Origin: Fistularia commersonii
Lineage: Eukaryota; Chordata; Actinopteri; Syngnathiformes; Fistulariidae
DNA: 64,000 nt
Assembly: GCA_037954325.1 (NCBI GenBank)
Contig: JBBMNZ010000030.1
Span: forward strand, 1,364,501 to 1,428,500
Direction: 5' to 3'
The notes under the pieces were generated by a model. The model did no database searches. It worked only from the letters and a program-made list of their open reading frames with translations, and was not told where the DNA came from. A program made the translations under genes and the position numbers. Positions 1 to 11,199 of this stretch are shown in pieces (the stretch's first letter is position 1; the number at the start of each line of letters is the position of its first letter).

Positions 1-345
1 TAATTAATCCCATGATTTTTTTTAAATCAGGATTGAGTTTATTTACAGCACTAGGGGGAAAAAAATCCTGCAAAATATGACAAATAAAAAAAAATCATGG
101 GATTAATTAATCAGTTGTAATTAATTAATCCTATTATATATTTTTTTTAAATCAGGATTGAGCTTATTTACAGCAATTGGGAAAAAGAGCCAGCAAAAAA
201 TGACAAATAAAAAAAAAAAATGGGATTAATTAATCAGTGGTGATTAATTAATCCCATGATTTTTTTTTTAATCAGGATTGAGTTTATTTACAGCAATAGG
301 GGAAAAAAAAGGTAGCAAAAAATGACGAATATTTTTGGATAACTT
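1..345. repeat. AT-rich tandem repeat of foldback units, ~120 bp x 3
   Basis: Three successive units start near 1, 120 and 241. Units 1 and 2 begin with TTAATTAATCC(C/T)AT plus a T run and end with an A run plus ATGGGATTAATTAAT, so each complete unit is itself an inverted repeat with arms of about 20-24 bp. The inner part (GATTGAGTTTATTTACAGCA) is shared by all three. Unit 3 loses its right arm near 340. It looks like a short palindromic MITE that has been tandemly copied. Family unknown. Confidence 0.75.
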
Positions 346-1685
346 TACTTGTCCACAAAAGACAAATATTCAAAATTTATCAAAAAATCCCCCACCCAAA
401 AAAAAAAAAAAAAAAATAGAATTACTAAAAGCCGTTCGTAAAACCGCGCATTTCATGAAAAGGTCACGTCCGCTTGAGCTTTCCTCCACAATGACCTTTA
501 ATGAGAAGAACGCCAGATAAAGAAAGACGACGGGGGGGTTTAAGTGCCTCGGCGGGAGCTTCTGACGAATCAGACCTCCGATTGGTTAACGAGAAGACAG
601 ATGGACGGACGGCGCGCCGGTAGATAAATAGTCGCGACCTCCGGCGTGATGTATTCGCTCCCCGCTCGGCCGTAATACAGCCGTCCGGCCGCCGCCGGCA
701 AAATCCGCTTTATCAGTTGTAAAGACGAGACGGCCGAGAGGAGCCGGAGAATAGATGGAGCGCCGGGCCGTTTTCTCCAATGTGTGGAAAATCCCATTAA
801 CCTGCCTGCTTCTATGGCCCAGATTAAAAACAAATAGCCGCCATTATCCCCCCCCGTGGCCCCGAGCCATTATCAGTTAAATTGATCTTGAAGGGGTTTG
901 GGGAGAGGACGGGCCTTTGCCAATGTCAGGGAGAGAAGAGCGAGTTTAACGGAAATTTAAAGACTCCTTCTCGGACAGCGATTCTTCTCCGAGTCGCGCA
1001 GCATCTGGGCGAACCGGCGGACGAGGAGCGTCGGTCCTCCAGCACTTCAACGGCGTCTTCGGCTTGACGGTGTGATGACCGCAGATGTCGTAAGACCCTT
1101 CCCAGGTGTTTCTGGCACATAAGAAATGGAAAGACGTCCTGCTGTGAATGTTTGGTTGGATACGTCGCTGCTTACGACTCCCCGGGCTTCACAGCTACAC
1201 TCGAGGTGAGAAACACTTTTGGGAAAAAAAAAGGGGAAATGTTTTTTTTTTTTGGCATTACACTTGCGTCATTCAGGAAGCAAAGGACTTGGTTACAGAA
1301 CAAGCCCGGGGAGTTCCTGCTGAGCAGAAGGTTCGAGTATTTTCTTTGGTTTAAAAATACCTCCGGGGGAAATGACCAAGAGGATGATGGTGACGGTGAA
1401 GAGGGAACGGGTTGGAGATTACTGTAAAAGGTAGGATAATAATGAGCAGAGCGGTGGAGATGCAGGTGCAAGCGGGAAATGGTTAGTTCTCATTGTAGGC
1501 AAGGCTAAAACATACAAGTCTCGCACCCTGGCCGTGCTGCGAAATGCTCCGCTGATGGACATCCAAAGGACGGAACAAATCGCCACGTTCGGCAACCGGG
1601 ACCTTTATCGGGCGAACCGGTTTAAAAGCCCGGCGACTCCCTCCCAGATGCCCGGGCACATGGTAACCACAGCAAGGTCACCAGA
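346..1685. other. no recognisable gene; GC-rich block then A/T-run DNA
   Basis: Positions 540-1080 are relatively GC- and CpG-rich, with several short overlapping open frames on both strands and none resembling a known protein. The stretch 815-895 (GATTAAAAAC, CCATTATC, TTATCAGTTAAATTGATC) has the look of vertebrate non-coding regulatory sequence, but nothing decisive can be seen. Poly-A and poly-T runs at 1214-1250 separate the blocks. Confidence 0.4.
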
Positions 1686-1689
1686 GTCC

Positions 1690-1900
1690 CTCCGAACACC
1701 TCCATGGAGACAAGGCTCTACAAGTGTGTTGTACGCCTGGTTGCCCCTATATGGCTCGTCAAACATGAACGGGCATCGCATGCAGCGGAGATGTACATGC
1801 TTCGGTGGACACTCGGCCTCACATGGTTAGATCACGCCAGGATTGATGATGTGCAGGAAGCCACGGGAGTAGCACCGATAGCACGAAATGCATGAAGTTG
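1690..1900 (+). mobile_element. RTE-like LINE reverse-transcriptase C-terminal remnant
   Basis: The plus-strand translation contains the pattern KHERASHAAEMYMLRW followed by LGLTWLDHARIDDVQ and TGVAPIA. This is a degraded version of the region just after the reverse transcriptase of RTE-like LINEs that are common in fish (typically H-(A/T)-x-EM-x-MLRW...LGVT...D...GVAPI). It is 5'-truncated and runs into stops after about 65 codons. No target-site duplication was found. Confidence 0.6.
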
Positions 1901-1989
1901 TTTGTGGCCTCCAAGAGAAGCGACTCGCAAACGTCACCCCCGACGAAAGACGTGGAGGTTGGCGTGCAGAAAAGCCGACCCAGAACCCT

Positions 1990-3260
1990 CACGGAACAAA
2001 CATGAGCAAAATGATGATGCGTTCAAGGGGCATCGCAACCCCGTGCCTGCAATTACCGTCCAGCATTTCAAGCCGGGAGTTTCAGTGACCACATTTGTAA
2101 CAACATGACAGAGAATAAGAGATATACTTACAAAGTATGAAGCTGTGTAGGGGTACCGCAGTGAAGCTGTAAGTTTACAAACCACACAATGTGCCCAGTG
2201 CCAGGAAAGCCAAAGTAGAAGCACAGTGAGGCGGGCGACAAATTGCCAAGACACTTGAGGGCTGACGGGGTCGCACCACTTTGCGACATTGGCAGCCGGT
2301 AGAACATCAGCACAGTTGGACCGAGTCCTGCATATCAGAAATTGCTTCTGGATGAGAACTCCAAACTGTGTGTAACCATAAACACCCACTCAAGGGAGCG
2401 CCGAGTCGGCCAGCTTGTGTTTGCATCCAGGCCAGAGATGCTTCAATGCATGGTTGACAATCTTTTGCAAAGCCTTCCCCGTGTTCCCGTCTACTCAAAT
2501 CACATTTAAAATCCAGGGTACAACAGAAGAGGCGCATCTTCAAAATTGGGAGCAAGCACTTAAGAGCGGCAGAAGCTAGGTTCATCCGAAGTGCAGTAAG
2601 TGTCCTTTTCAAGGTATCACCTATTTGGGCCTCCAGTTTTGGGAATGTGTCGCTTTATACACTATCTTTCCACGGCATTGTCCGCTTCTATAAAATATAG
2701 CACAACAGGCGGCGCACAGGAGTGCCGAGAAGCTCAAGAGGAGGCTTTTCCCGTAGCAAACGTCCCTATGGTCCGCGAGCTCTGAAAAGCTATATGATTG
2801 AGCTCTCTGAAGCTTAGAGCTATCCAAGTGACCGATATTGGCACTTCCTCGAGGGAGCTTTTCAAAGAGTTCACGTCAAAGAAGGGAATCCCTCATTTCT
2901 ACACGGCGGCTCGCCTCCAACGGATTAGCCGGATGTGCTGTTGAAACTGTGAAAAAAGAAAGGGATGATACCTAATTTTTGTAGCTCCCATCCTCGTGTC
3001 GGGTTCCTCACTTGAAACTAAGCTTTCCCGCTTCTTGTGTCAATACCGGATTACACCCCACGCAACTACGGGCATACCGCCAGCAGAGAGGCTAATAGCA
3101 AGGAGACCCCAACCTCTGAGCGCTAATGAAGCTCTATGTTGGTGCTGCACCCTCAGAAACTCCACGTTCCGTAGAAGGAGCGTTAACCGACTTGGGGGCC
3201 GGTTAGCATTAGCGGAGCACAAGGTTACGATAATGATAACCAAAGAAGGCTAATCATGAG
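1990..3260 (+). mobile_element. degenerate Ty3/gypsy-like retrotransposon pol remnant
   Basis: Plus-strand frames hold broken pieces of a gypsy-type pol. Near 2325-2385 is a block AYQKLLLDENSK-CVTINTH that matches the reverse-transcriptase segment upstream of the catalytic site. Near 2515-2570 is GTTEEAHLQNWEQAL, the segment just after it. Near 3020-3100 is the integrase C-terminal motif RFLCQYRITPHATTGIPPAE. Frames change and stops are frequent, so the copy is dead. LTRs were not recognised. The order RT then integrase on one strand supports a single old insertion. Confidence 0.75.
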
Positions 3261-3479
3261 GACAAATTTGAGCAGCAGGAGCGCCTGGAGGGGGATCAGG
3301 ACTCAAGAGGTGCAGGGTAACGGCGGCCATGACTGCGATGATGACGAGGATAATGATAAAGACCAACAGCGAGTAGGAGGAAAATAAAGCTGTCCGAAAT
3401 ATGTCGGGAATGGAGTTCACTCATTATCTCCACTGCTTCTCCTGCAGTCTGGAGGCTGAGAGGAGGTCCTGTATCACAG

Positions 3480-4056
3480 GAACCCCCACAACCTCTGGTC
3501 CCCCCGGATCGGTACCGTTCCACAGATCATTCGATGCCAGGAAAATCTTTCTTGGTACAAATGATGTTCTTTCATTCGACCTTCCGGATCTTATTTTGCG
3601 CGACGACTGTTCCCGCTTTCGCCTTCCTGCCGCACTGTTTCTCACATCGGCGACCACGAGCTAGCGCTTGAAAAAGAAAAACGAGACGTAAACAAAAGTC
3701 GCCAGAGCCTGCAGAAGCGCCGCGAACTGCCGGCAAAAAGAAAGCTACATTTAAAAGAAAATAAAGATTCCTACCTAAGATACGGGTTCATGGCTACGGG
3801 TGATGCTAAAGCTGCTAACCCTGATGCTAGGCATTATTTGCATTGAACGGTGAGCTAATGAAGCTATGAAACCCTATGCTAGCTATGAAAATTTTGATTC
3901 TTTTTTTTTTTTTTTTTTTTTTTTTACAAAATGATTGTAATTGCCTGATATAAAGTGTAGTGGTTGTGTTCAGATTAAATTTATTTGAGCCCCTGCGCTT
4001 AAAACACGTCCATAAAACTGGTTTTTGGTCTGAAAAAGGTTGGGGAACCATCGCTA
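3480..4056. mobile_element. hAT-like non-autonomous element, copy A
   Basis: This block recurs at 7005-7200 and 23100-23515: GGTACCGTTCC, GAAAATCTTTCTTGG, TTCCGGATCTT, TTTCTCACATCGGC, ACCACGAGCTAGCGCTT, then AAATAAAGATTCC and TACGGGTTCAT. It ends with AAAAGGTTGGGGAACCATCG, which reads on the other strand as the hAT-type terminus GGTTCCCCAACC. A 26-nt T run (about 3900-3925) sits inside. No coding capacity. Confidence 0.6.
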
Positions 4057-4059
4057 TTC

Positions 4060-5135
4060 ACTCTCTCATTTTTATTTTTTTTTAATTTGATGACAAATGT
4101 CCTTTTTAAAACAATTTCTATGTCGGACTTTATTGTCTTCTAAAATTTCGGTTGGAGTTTATTACGACCCCCATCTGAGCTGTATTTTAGTTTGCTCTTT
4201 GACAAGAGAGGTTTGTGACGCTCGGTAGCATTTTATGATTCTGTTGTTTGGCTTCCGGATGTTTTTACCGTCTCTATAAAGATACGCTTTATAAAAACAT
4301 GGAGCCGCACGTCGTCTTGAACTTCCCTCGGTTGCGTCTCCAACGTCTTCGCCCGGCGATTCGCAGATTCCGGATTGATGTCCCGCTCTTGAAATTTCAT
4401 ATATTCCTCCTCTGGCGGATTCAAAGCGCTGCCTCGGCGCGCCGTTTCCTGGTTGCCGTGGTGATTAATTGGTTCAGAGCGCCGCCGTCGGCATTTGTTT
4501 GTTTTCGTTCCTCGGAAGCTCGTTTATGTCGCGATGGACTCCGACTTTGGGGAGTCGCTTTTCCGTCCTCTTTCCCTCCGTCCATAAACCTCCTCTCTGG
4601 TCTCCTTGAGGGAAAAGTCTCAGAGAAGCTCCTGGACTCTGAGGGACCAGCAAAGAGATGGAATTAGAGAAACACCAGGTCAGAAGAAGAGAAGGACAAC
4701 GGGCAGAAGATGGGGGATCTGGATGATCAGCCGAGGCCTCGGGGACCTTCACGGAAAGGAGACGAGGGGACCGTCTTGGAGGTCCACCGCAGCCAGAGCT
4801 TGCAAGGAGTGATGGAAGTGGAAGTTCTCAGGGGTGGTGGAACGCTGGACATTTTCCAGGGGGATGGAGGACGAAAGACAAGGAGCAAAGGAAGGAGACG
4901 AGGAGATGCGGCTTCCACTCTTGGTATGTCAATGGTCTTCATGAGCCAGTTAAAAAGGGGCAAAGGAGCATACCGTTCTCCAACAAGAAGAACAAGAGTG
5001 GAGTCACATGTACAGAAGGTCTGGCATAAGGGAAGTCCTTGACCTCCACGATGGAGGCCAACGACGGCCTCCGATGGAAGTATTTCAAGTTTACTCCACT
5101 CGAGCTCAACTTTGTGTTGGATCCTTATTTGCACC
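4060..5135. other. no recognisable gene or repeat
   Basis: Several overlapping open frames of 60-140 codons occur on both strands (for example plus 4248-4667 and minus 4727-5155). They overlap each other, lack similarity to any family I recognise and show no splice-flanked conserved block. The sequence is moderately GC-rich and purine-biased. I see no supported feature. Confidence 0.4.
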
Positions 5136-5245
5136 AAAAAAAAAAGGTCATCCAAGGTACCACAGCAGGAGGCGCATCTTCAACATTGGGAACAAGCGCT
5201 CCAGAGTGGCAGAAGTTCATCTCAAGTGCAGTTTTTGGTTGGGAA
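5136..5245 (+). mobile_element. second Ty3/gypsy-like reverse-transcriptase fragment
   Basis: The stretch GGTACCACAGCAGGAGGCGC followed by ATCTTCAACATTGGGAACAA and the GCAGAAGTTCATCTCAAGTG block is a diverged duplicate of 2516-2597. It encodes the same segment (QQEAHLQHWEQALQSGR) in a different frame, with surrounding stops. It is a short fragment of the same retroelement family. Confidence 0.6.
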
Positions 5246-7004
5246 CCGCATCTTCATGAACATCTACACTTATCGGGACATATACGGAGAGAGCGAGAAT
5301 ATAAATTCGGTGTTTCGGGCGGCAGGCATTCTCAACACGTCCGGCATTTCATCCCGCTGAGTTAAACTCAGAACAGCAATCTCGGCTCCATTACTGCGGG
5401 AGACTCGCAGCCTATTTCCGAGGCTGCGTCGTCACCGTCCGGTCCCTGCCAAAGAAATAATAGAGCAATTGGAATTAATTAAAATTCCATCCCTACAAGG
5501 ATATGTTGAAGTCTGGGCATTGAAATAGCTCCGCCAATTATTTTTATACATCAGTAGCGGAGTCTTTATGTGGCCAAACAACAGCGCTTTTAATATGGGG
5601 AAAAGACGCACGCGTTGACAAGGACAAATTACTTCACGATTCAGAAAAACGCTACATCGGATCCTCGCGGCCGACTGACCGCGGGGGGAAGGGGTGGAAA
5701 AGGAAGAAGGAACCAGCAAGTCTCCAGTTAGGAAGAAGAAAGCAAGACATGCCTTCATTGTCGCAGAGTTCTACATCGATTAACTAAATTTGACCCATCA
5801 TGGATGCACCGTGACGGGAAGGCAGCTGAGGAGTGACGCCAGGGGAGCAGGTAAGGGTTCAACATCCTGCTCAACAACACTTTGACAAACTAGGAGGAGC
5901 CGGGGATCAAACCAGGAATGTTCGGTTCCAAGGACGATGGCTCTACTTCCTGCGCCTTGCCGTTAGCCGTGCCTTAAGACCTCAACCGTGGAGTCCTCGT
6001 GACCTTGGTTGGACCCTGACCTCCACCAAAGAAAGCAGCATACCGGGATGACGTGCCGAGACAGATGCCGAGGAAGCCTCTGCTACCTTAACCCCTGAAG
6101 GGCTGGTGAGGATGCAGATCTGGGCTCACCTCGGCCGGGACAGAGCAGATGTTCGGGCATACAAGTCTCGGTCACCTGATGGGAAAAACCGTGCAAGTCA
6201 TTCGAGCTGATTTTATCCGAAAGAGAGACTCCTTCAACCTAAAGGTGCCTTATTAGGGTGAGGGTCACCGAGGCGACCCTTCAGAGGACCTTGTTATGCT
6301 AATTTCGGATGCTCCGGAGGAATCCGACCGGCCGGTATGGGTTCTCATGTTGGCAGCCTGACGGGCGGGATACGTTTATACCCTTTGGTGAAATAATTAC
6401 AAAACCACTTGTTCAGGGGATTTTTGCACCCCAAGGCACTTCGATAAGGATTTCTAATATCTGCGTATGTCTGAAATCTGCCACGCACGGCCCTTCATCG
6501 TGAAGTTTATGCATTTCGGAGTGCAAGTAAGTCAACATCCGGACGAAGGACCGGGTGTTGGATGAACAGCTTCAACTCCGGATGGCCTTCCGGAGCTTCG
6601 CTGAACTCCAAATATCACAAAAGGCGGAAGGATGAGTTCCTATTTAAAGCAGGATGCGACTGATTTTGATCGGGTTTCACCTTCCCCCCCCTAAAACAGG
6701 CCAACTCTGAACAAAACCTCACTGGGAAAAGAAAAGGGACCATATTTGCAAGTGGGGAAGGGAAGCAGACCTTGCACTTCAGAATTTAATACGTCTCCCC
6801 TCGGCAGCCGGTGTTCGCTCCATTAGCTCCTGGTTAGAAGACACCTCGTTTCTCTACGGCTGGTTGGAGATGAAGCACAGAGACTCTTCACTCTGGTACT
6901 TTTGAGGAGTCTCCCCCCACCGGTTCCAGTTAGCAGAAAGGATATGCGCAGCGCTGTTCGTAAAAACACTATTCTGTGGATTTGGAAACAAATCATTCAT
7001 CATC
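5246..7004. other. no recognisable gene; one short interspersed repeat inside
   Basis: No coding region can be supported. At 5820-5945 a repeat (GGAAGGCAGCTGAGGAGTGA ... CAACATCCTGCTCAACAACA ... GGGGATCAAACCAGGAA) is shared with 9615-9755. The AT-rich part 5450-5560 (AATTGGAATTAATTAAAATT) could be regulatory, but nothing identifies it. Confidence 0.35.
5820..5945 (+). repeat. interspersed repeat, copy 1 (see 9615-9755)
   Basis: Shares ATGGATG-ACC-TGA, GGCAGC, TCAACATCCTGCTCAACAAC, ACTTTGACAAACTAGGAGGA and GGGATCAAACCAGGAATGTT with 9615-9755 (for example TCAATGTCCCGCTCAACAAC). The pattern resembles the short cleanup-type repeats (gATTCGAACC(G)GCAACC-like end) common in fish genomes. Family uncertain. 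Confidence 0.5.
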
Positions 7005-7200
7005 TCCGGCAGGGGGCCCCGACCGGTACCACTCCGCAAAGAAAATCTTCCTTGGTGGGGATGACATGTTTTTTGGTTTGACCTTCTGGATCTTGTTTTG
7101 CAAAACGTCTGTTCCCGCCTTCGCCTTACTGCCGTACTTAACTCTGTCGCGCCATTTCACACATCGGCTACCACAAGCTAGCGCTTAAAAAAACAAAAGG
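7005..7200. mobile_element. hAT-like non-autonomous element, copy B (fragment)
   Basis: Matches 3487-3690 from GACCGGTACCACTCCGC through GAAAATCTTCCTTGG, ACCTTCTGGATCTTG, TTCCCGCCTTCGCCTTACTG, CCATTTCACACATCGGCTAC and CACAAGCTAGCGCTTAAAAA. The right-hand half of the element is missing here. Confidence 0.6.
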
Positions 7201-8199
7201 ATCCAGAAGCAAAAGTCTCCTGAGAGCTTTGTCGGGAGGAAACAAGCAAACGGCCAAACCTTTCATTGGCCGAGAGGCCCGGTTCATACATAAATAGACG
7301 TACAGCCATTCACATGTCTGAGGAACCCGGAGGAGATCATGGAGACTCCACACAGAAAGGCTCTCCAGTGGGAATCCAACGAGGAACCTTCCTCTGTGCA
7401 GCGTCTCTGTCCTAATCGGACAATGTTGTAGACCTGATGATGGGAGATACAAGGCCTCCCTTTGTCAGATACCTCCTGATTAGAAATCACATGAGCATAC
7501 AACTCCTCGAAAATCCGCTCCATTATTTCCAGAGGTCTCGCCCTTACCAGCACAGAAGAAACCGTCTGATTCCGATGATCCCGGGACCTTTCAAGCTGCC
7601 AGGAGAACTTGGGCGACCCTGATTCTGCAGACAGAGATGGGCCGTCACCCAAACCCAGACTGACACAACTTAAAACACCTCCAGCTTGGAAAAGGGCTGA
7701 GTCATGATTGAAGAAGGGTAGAGTACTCGTGTATGCTCCCATCTGTGCTCAACGGGGAGATGATTGACAACGTCGACAAAATATTTGTGGAACTGTCCTG
7801 CGGGTGCCTGGACCTACCCTGAGGGACACCATGAGAACATCATGACACGTATGCTTAGGCTACGTCCCTTTGGTTCATCGCCACAAACAACTCCAAATAT
7901 GGAACTCTCTGATGAGAGCTTCTGCACATCAACGTGGGGTTTGTGGGACCAGCAAGGAAACAGAAGGAGAATGAGGTTCCCTTCGGCACGAACACATCTG
8001 CAGAATCTGCAGAAAACACATTCGCAATGTCGGCTCGCGGTGTCTTGTCTTCTCTGATCTCAAAGGAGGAAGTATTTTGGGTCTTGTCGTTCTTTTGACA
8101 GCGACCGGTCCGTCGGCCTGACGCTCCACCGACTGCTTCCACCGTAACTCCTCATGCCGTTCGTCCGTTTGACGTCACATGTCATCTATGTATTTAATT
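7201..8199. other. degenerate repeat DNA, no supported gene
   Basis: Within 7320-7400 the sequence GGAGACTCCACACAGAAAGG...CCAGTGGGAATCCAACGAGG is a known type of short fish interspersed repeat; an inverted relative occurs at 61200-61400. The rest (7430-8160) has scattered short frames only. A cysteine-bearing frame near 7985-8040 (HICRICRKHIRNVGSR) hints at an old zinc-finger-bearing transposon, but is too weak to call. Confidence 0.35.
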
Positions 8200-8345
8200 A
8201 CGATGTTTCTGTGTAAATATCTCATGCTACAATATGAACACCTGTGGCCTATATATGTACACATCCATTTATTTTGTTATTTTTAGCCGCCGTGGCTTAT
8301 ATTCAGGTGCGCTCAATAGTCTCAATAGTCCAGATATTAGGGTTG
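8200..8345 (+). mobile_element. pogo-like MITE family, right-end fragment
   Basis: GATGTTTCTGTGTAAATATC, TCATGCTACAATATGAACAC, CTGTGGCC and finally GGCTTATATTCAGGTGCGCT-CAATAGTC match the right arm of the complete element at 50249-51262 and of the arrayed copies at 44145-45340. The extreme terminus is degraded. Confidence 0.6.
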
Positions 8346-8579
8346 TTTAAAGTCAGTAAGCATTCACTCCCAAACTCTCTGCGAGGGGAACCCCTCACCT
8401 GGTGCTGACCCCACCCCCGTCCAGTCCATAATGGCCACATTTGCATTTTGGGGTCACCTGTTCCCCCGATTGCTGCTTCCTCGCCACGTTAAATACCCTT
8501 TAAGATATCTGCAACCCCTCCTGGCGTCACTTCTCCCCGTGCCATTTCCATGCTGCAATTACAAACCGGAATATTGGTA
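8346..8579. other. no feature seen
   Basis: About 230 bp of moderately GC-rich sequence, containing CTCTGCGAGGGGAACCCCTC. No motif or repeat was recognised. Confidence 0.3.
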
Positions 8580-9535
8580 AAGAAACAGGTTCAAGCAGGT
8601 TGGAACGGGTGGAGAAAAGTGTCTGGGGTACGAAGAGATAGATGAACATCAGCCAGAAGGAAAGGAGAGGTGGAGGAGACGGTGGTGAGATGGTCTACAA
8701 GCAGTGACAACGACCAAAAGGCAGGAGGCAGAGCTGGAGGTCACAGAGATGAAGAAGTTCTCTTTGGGAGTAACCAGGATGGAGAGGATCAGGAATGAGT
8801 CCAGAGGGACGGCACAAGTTTAATGTTCTGGACATAGACTGAGATGGTTTGGATAGCGAATATATTGGTAGACGGATGCTGGAATTGGAGGTCCAGAGGA
8901 AGACCAAAGAGAGGATGGCTGGACGTGGTGAGAGACCCCTGAAGGGAAAAGCCCAAAGGAAAAGAAGAATTTGTACAGGGGTGCAGGACATGTATGACCG
9001 ACACAAAGTGATGATTAAGATGGTTTAGACATGAACACTCCTTTGGTCATGTCTGAACCATGGTGAAGATCTGGGTAGAAGGTTGCTGAAGGTGGAGCTG
9101 CCAGGCAGGAAGTCTAGAGGAAGACCAAAGAGAAGACTGATGGATGTCATGAGAGAGGATATGAGGGTAGTTGATGTGAGAGAGGAGGATCCAGAGAATA
9201 GGGTTAGATGGAGAAGGTAGATTGGCTGTGGAGACCTCGGAAGGGAAAAGTCCAAAGGGGAAGAAAAATTTGTCACAGGGGTGCAGGACATGTATGACCG
9301 ACACAAAGTGATGATTAAGATGGTTTAGACATCAACACTCCTTTGTTCATGTCCAAATCATGGTGAAGATCTGGGTAGAAGGTTGCTGAAGGTGGAGCTA
9401 CCGGGCAGGAGGTCTAGAGGAAGACCAAAGAGAAGATGGATGGACGTCGTGAGAGAGGATATGAAGATAGTTGATGTGAGAGAGAATAGGGTTAGATGAA
9501 GAAGATGGATTGGCCCCAAGGAGAAGAGGAAGCAT
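8580..9535 (+). mobile_element. tandem array of RTE-like LINE 3' ends
   Basis: The first unit (8590-9005) carries broken pieces of the reverse-transcriptase C-terminus (SLGVTRMERIRNES-like at 8760-8805; GRPKRRW-like at 8893-8915). It ends in GGGTGCAGGACATGTATGAC. A second unit of about 300 bp (9006-9305) and a third, partial unit (9306-9530) repeat only the last part, from a hairpin (ATGGTTTAGACATGAAC...) through CAGGAGGTCTAGAGGAAGACC to the end. All copies have frameshifts and stops. The same architecture recurs at 12955-13770. Confidence 0.8.
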
Positions 9536-9614
9536 TAGAAACCGGATTATTTATCCTTTTTAATTTTATTGTACTTTATTAATCACTTGCTGGAAATTCC
9601 TCTCTGCATTCAAC
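9536..9614 (-). repeat. LINE-tail-like AT-rich repeat
   Basis: GATTATTTATCC and TTTATTGTACTTTATTAATC-ACTTGCTGGAAATTCCTCT resemble the reverse complement of the AATAAAGT-type LINE tails found at 52735 and 57833. Short and diverged. Confidence 0.4.
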
Positions 9615-9755
9615 CCACCATGGATGAACCATGAGCAGTTGGCAGCCAGCTAGCGTAGCACTCAGGGCTTCAATGTCCCGCTCAACAACACTTCAACAGG
9701 CTGGGAGGAACCGATCACCGAACCAGGAACGTTCATCAGGGTCGACCGGCGCCGC
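9615..9755 (+). repeat. interspersed repeat, copy 2 (see 5820-5945)
   Basis: Shares CAATGTCCCGCTCAACAACA, CTTCAACAGGCTGGGAGGAA and CGAACCAGGAACGTTC with the copy at 5820-5945. No coding content. Confidence 0.5.
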
Positions 9756-11199
9756 CGAGTTCGGGGAGGAACATGCCGTCCCGGCGCCGCCGTCCATCTC
9801 CCTCGGCGTTCCTCGACATCCCGTCGTCTTCAGCCTCTCCGGCCGTCAAACCTCAGCCCACGGCCGATTTCTCTCCATCTCAACTTGCCCTTTTCCCTCT
9901 CGCGCGGCGTCACAGTCAATTATCACATCCTCCGTCCTCCCCGACTCCTCGCCGCGCCGTCGACGTATATTTACATCTCCGCCGAATAACCCGTGCCTGG
10001 GAGTGGAAGATAATTGTTTGTTCGCGCTCTATTTTTCTGGCCATTAACCTTCGCCGGCGGAGTCGGCGCTCCCTCTCAGGTACCGAGGCGCTCGTGAATC
10101 ACGTTCCGGCTTTAAATGGGTCGGGCTTAAAGCGAGATGACAGCGACAGAATGAAAAGCGCGGCGCCGAGGCGTTTTCTGACATTTTCAATCAAAGTCAA
10201 CATTCAGATGAAATGAACAGTTCTGCCCTTTGCGAGATGAAGTCAACTTTCAGAGAAGAAGAAGAAGAAGACGGAGGATCAATCGCTGCTTTCAGAAAGG
10301 CTGGACTTTGGTTCCAGGAAGTAGCCTCCTCCTGGGGAACCTTTAAATTTAGCATTCCCGTTGGCAGTGAAGGACCAGACCAGCTTCAGGGAGCTGCACC
10401 TTCAGGTCCACGCTCAAAAACAAACCACCAGAAGAAGAAGAAGACAAGGAGAGCAACCCTTGGACCCATCGGATGAGGAACCGCGTTAGCCGTTAGCTAA
10501 TTCTGGGACCAAAATGTAGATGTGAAGCCCCTCTGAGGAGAAGCGCTTGGACCTCCTCCTCGCTGAGTAGGAGCACTTTGTGAAGTTTGGAGGTTTGAAG
10601 ATACAGGACTGACCTTCTCCGGTCGCCGCTCTGATCATCCGATGAGAAACCCCACCAAGAACACCAAGTTCTTATTATTTTGTTGGACACCTCGACCTGC
10701 TCTCAACTCCGTCAACCACCAGTAAACCTTGGGAGATACCAGCCTGAAGCAGGTCTGAAATAAGAGTGTTCCTCAAGAAAGGTGGAGATGAACCAAGATT
10801 TGAAGCAAAGTCTTGCAAATCTCCTCCTTTTGGAGGTTTTATCTCCTCCAGAAACCTCCAGAAGGTCCAGACATGCGTCTACTGACGACGCGCAGCCGCT
10901 TGAACCTCAAATTCACTCACAGAGATTCAAAAAAACCTGGAAGTCCTACCTCACGGGAGATGTTCCACCTCAGAAGATACGTCCCATCCAGGAGGTCTGA
11001 TCGGTTCTCCTGATGAGGCTCAGCTGTGTCTCGTCACCTCCTCAGGTGGACGTCGGCTCAGATCTTCCTGGATCCTCCACAGCTCCCGCCTCATCTTCTT
11101 CTTCCAGGCGTCTCAAAGTTCTGTCCACCTGCAAGGAGGTCCATCTGCACATCTTCTGCAAACTTTTATTTCATACTATTTTATTATTAGTTTAGTCCA
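9756..11199. other. no supported gene; GC-rich then CTCC/GAAG-rich DNA
   Basis: 9755-10210 is CpG-rich, with an open plus frame (9773-10216) that is proline/serine/arginine-rich and resembles no protein I know. 10250-11150 is dominated by short purine/pyrimidine motifs (GAAGAAGAAG, CTCCTCCAGAAACCTCCAGA). Neither part shows convincing splice-bounded coding sequence. Confidence 0.35.

Noticed and set aside
4248..4812. overlapping 139- and 68-codon plus frames as a gene
   Set aside because: Frames overlap each other and an opposing frame, with no conserved motif, splice-consistent structure or start context.
9773..10216. 147-codon plus-strand open frame in a CpG-rich block
   Set aside because: Overlaps another frame (9631-10047), has Pro/Ser/Arg-rich composition and no recognisable domain. 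Could be promoter DNA of an unseen gene, but there is no evidence.
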